A DNA stretch of 58,837 nt from Frigoribacterium sp. Lineage in GTDB: Bacteria > Actinomycetota > Actinomycetes > Actinomycetales > Microbacteriaceae. Of this stretch, positions 49,943-58,837 are shown piece by piece (within the stretch, counting starts at the first letter, position 1; the number at the start of each line of letters is the position of its first letter). Where the stretch lies: contig JANYEI010000081.1 in the NCBI GenBank assembly GCA_025363205.1, positions 1 through 58,837 on the forward strand. The letters run 5' to 3'. The position numbers and the translations under genes are program-made. The notes beneath the pieces were generated by a model. That model saw only the letters and a program-made list of their open reading frames with translations. It made no database searches and was not told the DNA's origin.

Positions 49943-51066
49943 TTGCTGCCCTCAGCGTTCGCCGACTGGAGTGCTGCCGTGACGGTGTCGAGCAGTTCAT
50001 TCCACGACACGATGAACTTCTCGACGCCCTCTTTCTCGAGCAGCGCGGTGACCTCCTCATAGGAGATTCCCAGTGCGTCGAGTGAGTCGAGTACCGCATT
50101 CGCGTCATCGTAATTGCCGGTTACTTGGTCACCGTCGATCACGCCGTGGTCGAACGTGGCCTCGAGGGTTTTCTCCGGCATGGTGTTAACCACGTTGGCC
50201 ACGGCGAGCCCCGTGACGTAGAGAGTGTCGGGCAGAGTCGGGTCCTTCACACCGGTGGATGCCCAGAGCGGGCGCTGCACATGCGCTCCGGCGGCAAGGA
50301 GGCCCTTGGCCCGCTCGCTGTCGAAGGCCTGCTCGAAGACCTGGTAGGCCAGTCGCGCGTTCGCGATCCCGGCCTTGCTCTTGAGCGCAATCGCCTCGGG
50401 AGTGCCGATGGCATCGAGGCGGTTGTTGATCTCGGTGTCGACGCGGGAGACGAAGAACGAGGCGACCGAACGGATAGCGGACAGGTCGAGCCCGGCAGCC
50501 TTCGCCCGCTCGAGGCCGGAAAGGTAGGCATTGATGACCTCTCGGTGACGCTCGAGGCTGAAGATGAGGGTGACGTTGACGCTGATGCCCGATCCGATGG
50601 TCTCGGTGATCGCCTCGAGACCCTCGACGGTCGCGGGGATCTTGATCATCGCATTCGGACGGTCGACTTTGGCCCACAGCTGCTTGGCTTGGGCGGAAGT
50701 CGCGGCGGCATCGTGTGCGAAGCCGGGCTCCACCTCGATCGAAACGCGCCCGTCCTGTCCGTTGGTCGCGTCATAGACCGGACGGAAGATGTCACTCGCG
50801 TTGGCAACATCATCGGTGGTGATTTCGAAGACGGCCTCGGTGACGGTCTTACCCGCGGCGGCGAGTTCGGCCACTTGGGCGTCGTACGCCTCACCCTTGG
50901 CGAGTGCGCTTGCGAAGATGGTCGGGTTTGTCGTGACGCCCACGATATTGCGCTCGGCGATCAGCGTGTGCAGCCCGCCGGTGTTGATCCTCTCGCGAGA
51001 GAGGTCGTCGAGCCAGATGCTCGTGCCGAGGGCGGACAGCGTGGCGGTGGGGGTGTTCTCAGTCAT
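49939..51066 (-). CDS. tal: Transaldolase
   Basis: It transfers a dihydroxyacetone unit between sugar phosphates. The 375-residue product has [13 protein letters not shown] and the Schiff-base lysine in [12 protein letters not shown]. The length fits the actinobacterial long type. It follows tkt by 26 bases and overlaps pgi. Confidence 0.97.
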   Translation of the reverse strand: MTENTPTATLSALGTSIWLDDLSRERINTGGLHTLIAERNIVGVTTNPTIFASALAKGEAYDAQVAELAAAGKTVTEAVFEITTDDVANASDIFRPVYDATNGQDGRVSIEVEPGFAHDAAATSAQAKQLWAKVDRPNAMIKIPATVEGLEAITETIGSGISVNVTLIFSLERHREVINAYLSGLERAKAAGLDLSAIRSVASFFVSRVDTEINNRLDAIGTPEAIALKSKAGIANARLAYQVFEQAFDSERAKGLLAAGAHVQRPLWASTGVKDPTLPDTLYVTGLAVANVVNTMPEKTLEATFDHGVIDGDQVTGNYDDANAVLDSLDALGISYEEVTALLEKEGVEKFIVSWNELLDTVTAALQSANAEGSK

Positions 51067-51092
51067 GTTCGTTTTCCCTTACTGTTCGACGC

Positions 51093-53189
51093 CTACGCGG
51101 CGGCGGCGATCGAGTCTTTGGCGGCGGTGACGGCGTGTTCGGTAGTCATTCCGAACTCTCGGAACAGTGTCTTGTAGTCGGCAGAGGCTCCGAAATGCTC
51201 GATCGAAACACTGCGGCCGGCATCACCGACGTAGCCACGCCAGGTCAGGTCCCGGCCGGCCTCGATGGAGACCCGTGCTCTGACATCCTTCGGGAGCACG
51301 GACTCGCGGTACTCGGCCGTCTGCTCTTCGAACCACTCGAGGCACGGAGCGGAGACAACCCGCGCATTGATGCCCTCCGCCTTGAGCTGCTCGCGGGCGT
51401 CTATCGCGATTTGCACTTCGGAGCCGGTGGCGATGAATATCACGTCAGGGGTGCCGTTCGGCGCTTCCGCAAGCACATAGGCGCCCTTGGCAACATGCTT
51501 CGCCGCGGCGAAGGTCTCGCCGCTGGCGACATCGTCGCCGCGTTCGAACACCGGAATGTTCTGGCGGGTCAGTGCGATACCGGCCGGTCCCTCGCGGCGC
51601 TCGAGGATCGTCTTCCAGGCCCATGCGGTCTCGTTCGCGTCGCCGGGGCGCACGATATCGAGTCCGGGGATGGCGCGCAGCGAAGCCAGCTGCTCGATCG
51701 GCTGGTGGGTGGGTCCATCCTCACCAAGCGCGACCGAGTCGTGCGTCCAGACGTAGATCGCCGGAGCCTTCATCAGTGCGGCGAGCCGCACGGCAGGACG
51801 CATGTAGTCGCTGAAAATCAGGAACGTTCCGCCGAATACACGGGTGTTGCCGTGAAGCACGATGCCATTAAGAATCGCGCCCATGGCGTGCTCGCGGATG
51901 CCGAAATGCAGCACGCGTCCATACTTGTTACCGGTCCACTCGTGCGTCGAGTGCTCGGCCGGTACGAAGGACTGTGCGCCTTCAATCGTGGTGTTGTTGG
52001 ATTCGGCGAGGTCGGCCGAGCCGCCCCAGAGTTCTGGGATCACCGGGCCGAGCGCGTTCAGCACCTTGCCGGATGCCGCTCGCGTAGAGACCTCCTTGCC
52101 CGCCTCGAAGACGGGAAGGGCCTGTTCGACGCCCGCGGGGAGTTCGCCGGAAAGCACGCGATCGAGCAGCACCTTTCGCTCCGGATTGGCGACTGCCCAG
52201 GCATCGAACTGAATGTTCCACTTGGCGTGGTCGGCCTTGCCACGGTCCACGGCCCTTCGGGTGTGTTCGAGCACAGCCGGGTCGACATCGAAGGTCTTCT
52301 CAGGGTCGAAGCCGAGCACCTTCTTGACGGCGGCCAGTTCCTCGGCACCGAGCGCAGACCCGTGGATCTTGCCAGAGTTCTGCTTCTTCGGGCTCGGCCA
52401 GCCGATGATGGTTTTGAGGATGATGAGTGAGGGCTTGGACGTCTCTGCCTTCGCCGCCTCGATCGCGTCATTGAGCGCCGCAATGTCTTCCACATACTGG
52501 CCGGTCTTCTTCCAGTCGACCACCTGCACCTGCCAGTGGTACGCCTCGTAGCGGGCCTTTACGTCTTCGGTGAAAGCGATGTTGGTGTCGTCCTCGATCG
52601 AGATCTGATTGCTGTCGTAGATCGCGATGAGGTTGCCGAGCTCCTGGTGGCCGGCGAGGGAGGATGCCTCGCTCGTCACACCCTCCTGCATGTCACCGTC
52701 GCCGGCGATTGCGTAGATGTAGTGGTCAAACGGGCTCGTACCCTCCGCGGCATCCGGGTCGAACAGACCGCGCTCGAAGCGGGACGCATAAGCGAAGCCC
52801 ACGGCAGAAGAGAGACCCTGGCCGAGCGGACCGGTGGTGATTTCCACACCGTCGGTGTGACCGTACTCGGGATGGCCGGGGGTCAGGGAGCCCCAGGTAC
52901 GAAGTGCTTTGAGATCGTCAAGCTCGAGGCCGTAGCCGCCGAAGTAGAACTGAACGTACTGGGTGAGGGAGGAGTGCCCCACCGACAGGATGAAGCGGTC
53001 ACGACCAATCCAAGTACTGTCGCTTGGATCACGGCGCATCACCTTCTGGAAGAGGAGGTACGCGGCGGGAGCGAGGCTCATCGCAGTGCCCGGGTGCCCG
53101 TTTCCCACCTTTTCGACCGCATCCGCTGCCAGGATGCGGGCGGTGTCAACGGCGGTGTTGTCAATGGGATCCCATTGGAGAGCTGCCAC
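51093..53189 (-). CDS. tkt: Transketolase
   Basis: The thiamine-diphosphate enzyme moves two-carbon units in the pentose phosphate pathway. The 698-residue product has GNGHPGTAMSLAP, the ThDP-binding GDGDMQEGVTSEASSLAGH, and HDSVALGEDGPTHQP in the pyrimidine domain. I chose GTG 53189 (VAALQWDPIDN), which fits family N-termini; a 17-residue basic extension is rejected. It is first in the six-gene operon. Confidence 0.97.
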   Translation of the reverse strand: MAALQWDPIDNTAVDTARILAADAVEKVGNGHPGTAMSLAPAAYLLFQKVMRRDPSDSTWIGRDRFILSVGHSSLTQYVQFYFGGYGLELDDLKALRTWGSLTPGHPEYGHTDGVEITTGPLGQGLSSAVGFAYASRFERGLFDPDAAEGTSPFDHYIYAIAGDGDMQEGVTSEASSLAGHQELGNLIAIYDSNQISIEDDTNIAFTEDVKARYEAYHWQVQVVDWKKTGQYVEDIAALNDAIEAAKAETSKPSLIILKTIIGWPSPKKQNSGKIHGSALGAEELAAVKKVLGFDPEKTFDVDPAVLEHTRRAVDRGKADHAKWNIQFDAWAVANPERKVLLDRVLSGELPAGVEQALPVFEAGKEVSTRAASGKVLNALGPVIPELWGGSADLAESNNTTIEGAQSFVPAEHSTHEWTGNKYGRVLHFGIREHAMGAILNGIVLHGNTRVFGGTFLIFSDYMRPAVRLAALMKAPAIYVWTHDSVALGEDGPTHQPIEQLASLRAIPGLDIVRPGDANETAWAWKTILERREGPAGIALTRQNIPVFERGDDVASGETFAAAKHVAKGAYVLAEAPNGTPDVIFIATGSEVQIAIDAREQLKAEGINARVVSAPCLEWFEEQTAEYRESVLPKDVRARVSIEAGRDLTWRGYVGDAGRSVSIEHFGASADYKTLFREFGMTTEHAVTAAKDSIAAAA

Positions 53190-53350
53190 GAGAATTCGAC
53201 CCTTCTGTTGCGTACGATGTCTATCCCGGGTGGGTTGCACCGCCTGAGGTAACTACACATTCTCACCTGACGACATCGGCAGTGCCGTGAGCAGCCCGGT
53301 ACGCCAATGAGGTCGGCGGGGGCGGAACTACGGCGTGCAAGTTACCTCTA

Positions 53351-53356
53351 AGTATA
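53351..53356 (-). promoter_or_regulatory. Candidate -10 box for the tkt operon
   Basis: TATACT on the - strand, about 160 bases before the tkt start, implies a long leader. No clear -35 is visible. Confidence 0.45.
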
Positions 53357-53433
53357 GAGAAGCCCATACGAGGGCGTTCCTATTCGTCGTGCCAGTGCGG
53401 CAGGGGGTGACGGGAGCTCCCAGCCGGGGAGCC

Positions 53434-53439
53434 TAGACT
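53434..53439 (+). promoter_or_regulatory. Candidate -10 box for ctaB
   Basis: TAGACT stands 32 bases before the ctaB ATG; the leader has AGAGGAGC as ribosome site. Confidence 0.5.
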
Positions 53440-53471
53440 CTTTTTGGGCACGATTGGGCGTTAGAGGAGCA

Positions 53472-54398
53472 ATGGACGTAGCGGTAGAAACTCGGCAGCT
53501 TGGCGAGCGAATCGGCTTCGCCCGCAAGTCGAAGGCCTATCTCGCTCTGACCAAACCCCGAGTCATTGAACTGCTTCTCGTGACGACCGCACCCGTGATG
53601 ATCCTGGCGCAGGGTGGCATTCCGAATCTCTGGCTCATGCTGTGGACTCTCGTCGGTGGTGCGCTCAGCGCGGGATCCGCTGGCGCCTTCAATTGCTACA
53701 TTGACCGGGACATGGACCGCGTGATGAAGCGCACGAGCAAGCGCCCGTTGGTCACGGGCGAACTCACCGATCGTGAAGCGCTCGCTTTTGCCTGGGCAAT
53801 AGGCGCGGCCTCGATCGTTGTGCTCGGGCTGCTGGTCAACTGGCTTGCGGCCGCACTGTCCCTCGTCGCCATCCTCTTCTACGTGCTCGTCTACACTCTT
53901 GTTCTCAAGCGCCGAACCCCCCAAAACATCGTCTGGGGTGGCGCCGCTGGCTGTATGCCAGTGCTCATCGGCTGGGCAGCCGTCACTGGGTCTCTCAGCT
54001 GGGCCCCGGTCATCCTGTTCGGCATCGTGTTTCTCTGGACGCCGCCACACTACTGGCCGCTCTCGATGCGTTACCGCGCCGACTACGCGTCGGTGAACGT
54101 TCCAATGCTGGCCGTGGTGCGCGGTCGCACTGTAGTGGGCCTGCAGGTCGTTCTCTACGCGTGGGCGACCGTCGCCTGCTCCCTTCTGCTGATCCCGGTC
54201 GCACACATGGGCATCCTGTACACGGTCGTTGCTGTTCTGGCGGGCGGATGGTTCGTGTTCGAGTCCCATCGCCTGTATTCCATGGCGATCCGCCATGACA
54301 CCGTCAAGCCGATGCGGGTGTTCCACAGCTCAATCAGCTATCTCACGCTGCTCTTTCTCGCGGTGGGCATCGACCCGCTGCTCGCCCTGCTGCGCTGA
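53472..54398 (+). CDS. ctaB: Protoheme IX farnesyltransferase (heme O synthase)
   Basis: It farnesylates heme b to heme O for cytochrome oxidase. The 308-residue membrane protein has about nine helices and the prenyl-diphosphate site [20 protein letters not shown] at about 76-95. A second acidic region ([16 protein letters not shown]) is present. ATG 53472 follows AGAGGAGC. ctaA follows 51 bases after, and the two enzymes act in sequence. Confidence 0.96.
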   Translation: MDVAVETRQLGERIGFARKSKAYLALTKPRVIELLLVTTAPVMILAQGGIPNLWLMLWTLVGGALSAGSAGAFNCYIDRDMDRVMKRTSKRPLVTGELTDREALAFAWAIGAASIVVLGLLVNWLAAALSLVAILFYVLVYTLVLKRRTPQNIVWGGAAGCMPVLIGWAAVTGSLSWAPVILFGIVFLWTPPHYWPLSMRYRADYASVNVPMLAVVRGRTVVGLQVVLYAWATVACSLLLIPVAHMGILYTVVAVLAGGWFVFESHRLYSMAIRHDTVKPMRVFHSSISYLTLLFLAVGIDPLLALLR

Positions 54399-54449
54399 CC
54401 CTTCTGCACTGACCTTTTTTCTGACCCTCGATCCCGGAAGGACCGACCC

Positions 54450-55421
54450 ATCGTCACCCCATTCACCTGGCTGGCCAATCGCTTTACGCTCGGAGAACGC
54501 GCCCTGCGCTGGGGAACGACCGCGGCCCTTGTGGTGAGCGTCTTCATCGTGCTCACCGGAGGTGTCGTTCGCGTCACCGGCTCGGGGCTCGGGTGCCCCA
54601 CTTGGCCGTCCTGCGACGCCGGGTCGTTCACTACGACTCCCGAGTTGGGCATTCACGGCTTCATCGAGTTCACGAACCGAGCGCTGACCGGCGTGCTCAT
54701 TCTCGCCGTCGGTTGGGCGATCGTCGCTGCGCGGCTGCAGAAGCCGCGTAATCGCACGCTCACCCGCCTGGCCTGGTCTCAATTCTGGCTCGTGGTGGCG
54801 AACTCGATCGCAGGCGGAATCTCGGTGCTCACCGGTCTCAACCCCTATGTCGTTGCAATGCACTTCGTGCTGGCGATCGCGCTGCTCACCACGACGACGC
54901 TCACCTGGCATCGTGCCCGGCAGGCCATTTTGGAGCCGACACCGCGCGCAGCGGAGGTGCAGCCAAGGTCCGTGATTCTCAGCGCCCTCCTTGTCGCCAC
55001 CACTTTCGCGTTAATCGTGATCGGCACGCTGGTTACCGGCTCGGGGCAGCACTCCGGCGACTCGGCGGGTGTGCCGCGCATGGGTTTTGTCTGGGCACAG
55101 GTGACGGTGGTCCATGGTGTGCTCGGCACGCTCGTGCTCGTGCTAGCTCTTGCCCTGTTTGGCAGCCTACGGACCCGCGCCGAGACCTCTCTCGCGCGCC
55201 GCCGAGTCGTTATTTTTTTGATTGTCACGGTCGCGCAGGCCGCGCTCGGACTGCTCCAGGCGAACATCGGGGTTCCGGCCGGATTGGTCGCGATCCACGT
55301 GCTCGGTTCCGCTCTCGTCTGGGTGGGGGTCTTGCGGGTGCTGCTCGACGTAAACCCGCGGCTGTTCCGCACGGTTGGATTGCAGGCACCGGTCGAGGCT
55401 GCGGTCAGTATTCACCGCTGA
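54450..55421 (+). CDS. ctaA: Heme A synthase CtaA, with an apparent non-standard start
   Basis: It oxidises heme O to heme A in the membrane. Helices and motifs fit CtaA: VLTGGVVRVTGSGLGCPTW with the cysteine pair CPTWPSC, then HGFIEFTNRALTG and HVLGSALVW with heme-ligand histidines. The first standard start (GTG 54531) would cut the first helix. The open frame upstream reads VTPFTWLANRFTLGERALRW, which looks like real CtaA sequence. There is no ATG, GTG or TTG back to the ctaB stop; GGAAGG lies 8 bases before an ATC at 54450, which I take as the probable start (323 aa). Confidence 0.85.
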   Translation: MVTPFTWLANRFTLGERALRWGTTAALVVSVFIVLTGGVVRVTGSGLGCPTWPSCDAGSFTTTPELGIHGFIEFTNRALTGVLILAVGWAIVAARLQKPRNRTLTRLAWSQFWLVVANSIAGGISVLTGLNPYVVAMHFVLAIALLTTTTLTWHRARQAILEPTPRAAEVQPRSVILSALLVATTFALIVIGTLVTGSGQHSGDSAGVPRMGFVWAQVTVVHGVLGTLVLVLALALFGSLRTRAETSLARRRVVIFLIVTVAQAALGLLQANIGVPAGLVAIHVLGSALVWVGVLRVLLDVNPRLFRTVGLQAPVEAAVSIHR

Positions 55422-55438
55422 TTCGCACCCATCCCCTG

Positions 55439-55444
55439 TAGAAT
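55439..55444 (+). promoter_or_regulatory. Candidate -10 box of the suf operon
   Basis: TAGAAT lies 185 bases before sufB, implying a leader of about 180 bases. No -35 is clear. Confidence 0.4.
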
Positions 55445-55629
55445 CTGCTGGGAAGGCAGTACGCAGCTATGCCACCGTGTCGGCGTTGATACGATCGGCG
55501 CCGTCCATCGGCGTAGACGGTGAAGATTCGCCACTACCGGCGTCCCGCGGAATGACTCCGCTGTGAGTTCGGTTACAGCAGGGGAGAGCCCTGTGATTAC
55601 AGAGTTTTGTGAAAAGGAAGAGGGAAATC
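55445..55629 (+). other. Long structured leader of sufB
   Basis: No gene is supported. It holds a repeated ATCGGCG, a small CCGTC/GACGG hairpin, and at 55556-55585 a stem GCTGT/ACAGC extended by CTCC/GGAG. GGAAGAGGGAAA serves as ribosome site. Confidence 0.4.
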
Positions 55630-57048
55630 ATGTCGGACATTCTGATCGACCGTCCCGAACTTGAAAGCCTTGGCATTTATGAGTTCGGCTGGTCCGACTC
55701 CGACGTCGCCGGGGCGTCCGCCAAACGGGGAATCTCTCCCGAGGTTGTCGCTGATATCTCCGCGCTCAAGAGCGAACCGGAGTGGATGCTGAAAAACCGC
55801 CTCAAGGCTCTCGCGCTCTTCTACAAGAAGCCGATGCCCGCCTGGGGTGCTGATTTGTCCGGTATCGACTTCGACAACATCAAGTACTTCGTGCGGTCAA
55901 CTGAGAAACAAGCGCAGACCTGGGATGACCTTCCGGACGACATTAAGAACACCTATGAGAAGCTCGGTATCCCCGAGGCGGAGCGCCAGCGTCTGGTATC
56001 TGGCGTGGCCGCGCAGTATGAGTCCGAGGTTGTGTACCACACGATCAACAAGGACCTCGAAGACCAGGGCGTCATTTTCATGGACACCGATACTGCTCTT
56101 AAGGAGCATCCAGAGCTGTTCAAGGAGTATTTCGGAACCGTCATTCCGGCTGGTGACAACAAGTTCGCTGCGCTCAACACCTCCGTCTGGTCCGGCGGGT
56201 CGTTTGTCTATGTGCCAAAGGGCGTCCACGTGCAGATCCCGCTGCAGGCCTACTTCCGTATCAATACGGAGAACATGGGACAGTTCGAGCGCACCCTGAT
56301 CATCGCTGATGAGGGGTCATACGTGCACTACATCGAGGGCTGCACCGCGCCGATCTACAAGTCGGACTCGCTGCACTCCGCGGTCGTCGAAATTATCGTG
56401 AAGAAGAATGCTCGGGTGCGCTACACCACCATTCAAAACTGGTCGAACAACGTGTACAACCTGGTCACCAAGCGCGCGATCGCGCACGAGGGCGCCACCA
56501 TGGAGTGGATCGACGGCAACATCGGCTCCAAGGTCACCATGAAATACCCGTCGATCTACCTCGTGGGTGAGCACGCCAAGGGTGAGACTCTCTCGGTGGC
56601 ATTCGCGGGTCCGGGACAGCACCAGGATGCCGGCGCCAAGATGATCCACATGGCCCCGTACACGCAATCGTCGATCGTCTCAAAGTCGATCGCCCGCGGA
56701 GGTGGACGCACCGGTTACCGCGGTGAAGTTCGCATTGCCGAAGGCGCCCATCACTCCGCAAACACGGTGCGCTGTGACGCCCTACTGGTCGATGCAATCT
56801 CCCGCTCCGACACTTACCCGACGACGGATGTCCGCGAGGACGACGTGCAGATGGGCCACGAGGCCACCGTCTCCCGGGTGAGCGCGGAGCAGTTGTTCTA
56901 CCTGCAGTCACGGGGAATGCCCGAGGACGAAGCAATGGCGATGATCGTGCGCGGTTTCATCGAACCGATCGCGCGTGAACTGCCCATGGAGTATGCCCTC
57001 GAGCTCAATAAGCTCATCGAGATGGGCATGGAAGGCAGCGTCGGCTAG
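55630..57048 (+). CDS. sufB: Fe-S cluster assembly scaffold SufB
   Basis: SufB forms the SufBCD scaffold on which Fe-S clusters are built. The 472-residue product has SufB signatures: [40 protein letters not shown], and a C-terminal beta-helix with [15 protein letters not shown] and [18 protein letters not shown] 55630 follows GGAAGAGGG. sufD begins in the next codon. Confidence 0.98.
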   Translation: MSDILIDRPELESLGIYEFGWSDSDVAGASAKRGISPEVVADISALKSEPEWMLKNRLKALALFYKKPMPAWGADLSGIDFDNIKYFVRSTEKQAQTWDDLPDDIKNTYEKLGIPEAERQRLVSGVAAQYESEVVYHTINKDLEDQGVIFMDTDTALKEHPELFKEYFGTVIPAGDNKFAALNTSVWSGGSFVYVPKGVHVQIPLQAYFRINTENMGQFERTLIIADEGSYVHYIEGCTAPIYKSDSLHSAVVEIIVKKNARVRYTTIQNWSNNVYNLVTKRAIAHEGATMEWIDGNIGSKVTMKYPSIYLVGEHAKGETLSVAFAGPGQHQDAGAKMIHMAPYTQSSIVSKSIARGGGRTGYRGEVRIAEGAHHSANTVRCDALLVDAISRSDTYPTTDVREDDVQMGHEATVSRVSAEQLFYLQSRGMPEDEAMAMIVRGFIEPIARELPMEYALELNKLIEMGMEGSVG

Positions 57049-58275
57049 GTGTCTGTTCCTACTCAAACCGTGCCCGCAACGGTCACCACGGGTCCTGCGG
57101 CTGCGCCCGACCACTCCCGCCTCGGCTCAAAGCAGCACAGCGACGGCGGCTGGGGCCTCGTGCCCCTGCAGGTCCGTTCAGCGCGATTCGCCTCTTTCGA
57201 CGTCGCCGACTTCGAGCCTGTCACCGGCCAGGAAACGGAGTGGAAGCACACTCCCATCGCCCGGGTCCAGGCACTCATCGACGGCACTCTCGAGGCGGAC
57301 ATCGAACCGCTCACTGGGGTCACCGCGTCTGGCGAGCTGGCGCTCATCGAGTGGGTGCCACGGGGCGATGCCCGCATCGGCCGGGCGGGAAAGCCGGAAG
57401 AGCGGGCATCCGCAAATGCCTGGAGTTCTTTTGAATCGGCGCTGGTCATCACGATCACCGGCGAACAGGCCTGCGAGGTAACCGTCACCCGATCCGCGCT
57501 CGGAACCACCGCTCGAGCCGCGCACATGGTCATCCACGCAACGCATCACAGCGTCGGGACCGTTGTGCTGCAGAACAGCGGGGATGCTCTCCTCAGCGAG
57601 AATGTCGAGATTATCCTCGACGAGGGCGCCCAGTTGACGGTCGTCACAGTACAGCAGTGGGATTCCAGCGCTGTTCACCTCGCGAGTCACTTCTCGGAGA
57701 TCGGTCGTGACGCCCGGCTCAAGCATGTGGTCGTCTCTCTCGGCGGATCAGTCGTTCGTGTGAATCCGTCGGTGCATCTCTCCAGCGAAGGCGGGGATGT
57801 GGAGCTGTATGGCGTGTACTTTGCCGACAGCGGCCAGCACCTCGAACAGCAGGTCTTCGTAAACCATGATGCCCCGAACACCAAGTCACGCGTCAGCTAC
57901 AAGGGTGCTCTTCAGGGTGTCGGCGCGCACACCGTCTGGATCGGGGACGTGCTCATTCGCCCGACCGCATCGGGAACCGACAGCTACGAACAGAATCGCA
58001 ACCTCCTCCTGACGGATGGCGCGCGCGCAGACTCCATTCCGAACCTCGAGATCGAGACCGGAGAAATCGCTGGCGCCGGTCACGCGAGTGCATCGGGACG
58101 ATTCGATGACGAACAGCTGTTTTACCTGCAGGCGCGCGGAATCGGCGAACATGAAGCGCGACGACTCGTCGTGCGGGGCTTCCTGTCGGAAATCGTGCAG
58201 AAGATCGGGTCACCCGAGCTCGAAGAACGACTGCAAAAAGCCATCGAGGCCGAACTTACCCGAGCTGAAGGCTGA
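57049..58275 (+). CDS. sufD: Fe-S cluster assembly protein SufD
   Basis: SufD pairs with SufB and SufC. The 408-residue product has the SufBD core in its C-terminal two thirds (VHLSSEGGDVELYGVYFADSG in part, HDAPNTKSRVSYKGAL, LFYLQARGIGEHEARRLVVRGFL). It begins with GTG directly after the sufB stop. The first 60 residues are variable and Pro/Thr-rich. Confidence 0.97.
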   Translation: MSVPTQTVPATVTTGPAAAPDHSRLGSKQHSDGGWGLVPLQVRSARFASFDVADFEPVTGQETEWKHTPIARVQALIDGTLEADIEPLTGVTASGELALIEWVPRGDARIGRAGKPEERASANAWSSFESALVITITGEQACEVTVTRSALGTTARAAHMVIHATHHSVGTVVLQNSGDALLSENVEIILDEGAQLTVVTVQQWDSSAVHLASHFSEIGRDARLKHVVVSLGGSVVRVNPSVHLSSEGGDVELYGVYFADSGQHLEQQVFVNHDAPNTKSRVSYKGALQGVGAHTVWIGDVLIRPTASGTDSYEQNRNLLLTDGARADSIPNLEIETGEIAGAGHASASGRFDDEQLFYLQARGIGEHEARRLVVRGFLSEIVQKIGSPELEERLQKAIEAELTRAEG

Positions 58276-58281
58276 CCCCGA

Positions 58282-58620
58282 ATGGAAGAAGCAGTAGTGA
58301 CCATCAAGATCTGTGCCGAAAGCGATATCGAACTCGGCTCTGCCGTGCGGGTCGTCATCGATGGCACCCCCATCGCAGTAGTGCGGGATTCCGCTGGCAC
58401 CGTTCACGCCATCGGCGATACCTGCACTCACGGCGACATCTCCCTCGCGGAAGGGTTTGTCGAAGACGACACTCTGGAGTGCTGGGCACACGGTTCCAAG
58501 TTCTCGTTGATCACTGGCAAGCCGATCACCCTCCCTGCCTACGAGCCGGTTCCCGTATTTGCGGTCTCAATCGTGGACGGCGACGTCTTCATCGACCCGA
58601 CCCCCGTGATCACCCCCTAA
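58282..58620 (+). CDS. Rieske-type ferredoxin (non-heme dioxygenase ferredoxin subunit family)
   Basis: The 112-residue protein has a Rieske [2Fe-2S] site: C48-T-H50 (CTHG) and C67-x2-H70 (CWAHGS). It lies between sufD and sufC, the usual place in actinobacterial suf operons, and may supply electrons or hold a cluster for Suf. Its partner is not known. The start is ATG 58282, 6 bases after sufD. Confidence 0.93.
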   Translation: MEEAVVTIKICAESDIELGSAVRVVIDGTPIAVVRDSAGTVHAIGDTCTHGDISLAEGFVEDDTLECWAHGSKFSLITGKPITLPAYEPVPVFAVSIVDGDVFIDPTPVITP

Positions 58621-58639
58621 CTCACAAGGAGTTCGTACC

Positions 58640-58837
58640 ATGTCAGTACTCGAAGTCAAAGACCTCCACGTGAGCGTCGAAACGGAACAGGGCACAACGC
58701 AGATCCTCAAGGGGGTCGACCTGGTCGTCAACGAGGGGGAGATCCACGCGATCATGGGCCCCAACGGCTCAGGCAAGTCAACCCTCGCGTACACGATCGC
58801 TGGTCATCCCAAGTATCACGTCGAGAGCGGATCGGTC
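58640..58837 (+). CDS. sufC: Fe-S assembly ATPase SufC, partial at the window edge
   Basis: SufC is the ABC-type ATPase of the SufBCD complex. Sixty-six residues are visible, with the Walker A motif [16 protein letters not shown], and the gene runs off the end. AAGGAG precedes the ATG. The visible part includes [15 protein letters not shown] and ILKGVDLVV. Confidence 0.95.
   Translation, partial: MSVLEVKDLHVSVETEQGTTQILKGVDLVVNEGEIHAIMGPNGSGKSTLAYTIAGHPKYHVESGSV

Larger units (their letters stand above)
53190..53471. other. Divergent regulatory spacer between tkt and ctaB
   Basis: This 282-base stretch holds no gene I can support. It contains the leaders and promoters of the divergent pentose phosphate operon and of ctaB. 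Confidence 0.6.

Overview
The window is a dense, high-GC actinobacterial chromosome segment, most likely from a member of the Microbacteriaceae. The evidence is RbpA, WhiA, an ANTAR response regulator, OpcA beside Zwf, a DUF2510 protein, a DUF7882 protein, many GTG/TTG starts and many leaderless-looking promoters. The genus cannot be named from sequence alone. No gene-free stretch exceeds 300 bases; the largest are 19941-20223 and 53190-53471, and both are described.

Layout. 1-11795 (+): tail of a small trp-cluster protein, trpC-trpB-trpA, lgt, gltB-gltD, pyk. 11796-15963: an accessory block holding a two-gene + strand unit (90-aa unknown and an FHA protein), a convergent - strand group (DUF2510 membrane protein, DUF7882 protein, microbial rhodopsin) and a methyltransferase. 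16006-19940: tRNA-Leu(CAA), PdtaR-like ANTAR regulator, thioesterase, polA. 19941-28762: a second accessory block with a DeoR-type regulator, PfkB sugar-phosphate kinase, split mannitol-type PTS (IIC, IIB, IIA), zinc polyol-type dehydrogenase and HPr, followed by a DUF885 peptidase, a DUF4166 protein and a TIGR01777 SDR. 28912-40271: rpsA, coaE, uvrB, uvrA, uvrC, rapZ, whiA. 40441-44926: sodA, gap-pgk-tpiA, secG, rbpA. 44982-53189 (-): tkt-tal-pgi-zwf-opcA-pgl. 53472-58837 (+): ctaB, ctaA, then sufB-sufD-Rieske-sufC (cut by the window edge).

Function. Most of the window is core metabolism: tryptophan and glutamate synthesis, lower glycolysis, the pentose phosphate pathway, nucleotide excision repair, heme O/A synthesis and Fe-S assembly. 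Its order follows the conserved actinobacterial backbone (compare M. tuberculosis trpC..pykA..Rv1626..polA-rpsA-coaE..uvrB, uvrC-rapZ-whiA, gap-pgk-tpi-secG, tkt..pgl, ctaB, suf). The two accessory blocks interrupt that backbone: one between pyk and pdtaR, the other between polA and rpsA.

The best candidates for something little described are three. First, a predicted green-absorbing proton-pump rhodopsin is translationally coupled (ATGA) to a DUF7882 protein of unknown function, with no retinal genes nearby. Second, a regulated hexitol-type PTS operon is paired with a zinc dehydrogenase and a PfkB kinase, with a palindromic operator at the promoter. Third, ctaA appears to lack any ATG/GTG/TTG start at its conserved N-terminus. 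Several short tandem repeats (15-18 bp) and a recurrent TAGGCT-N6/7-start-codon promoter class are also notable.
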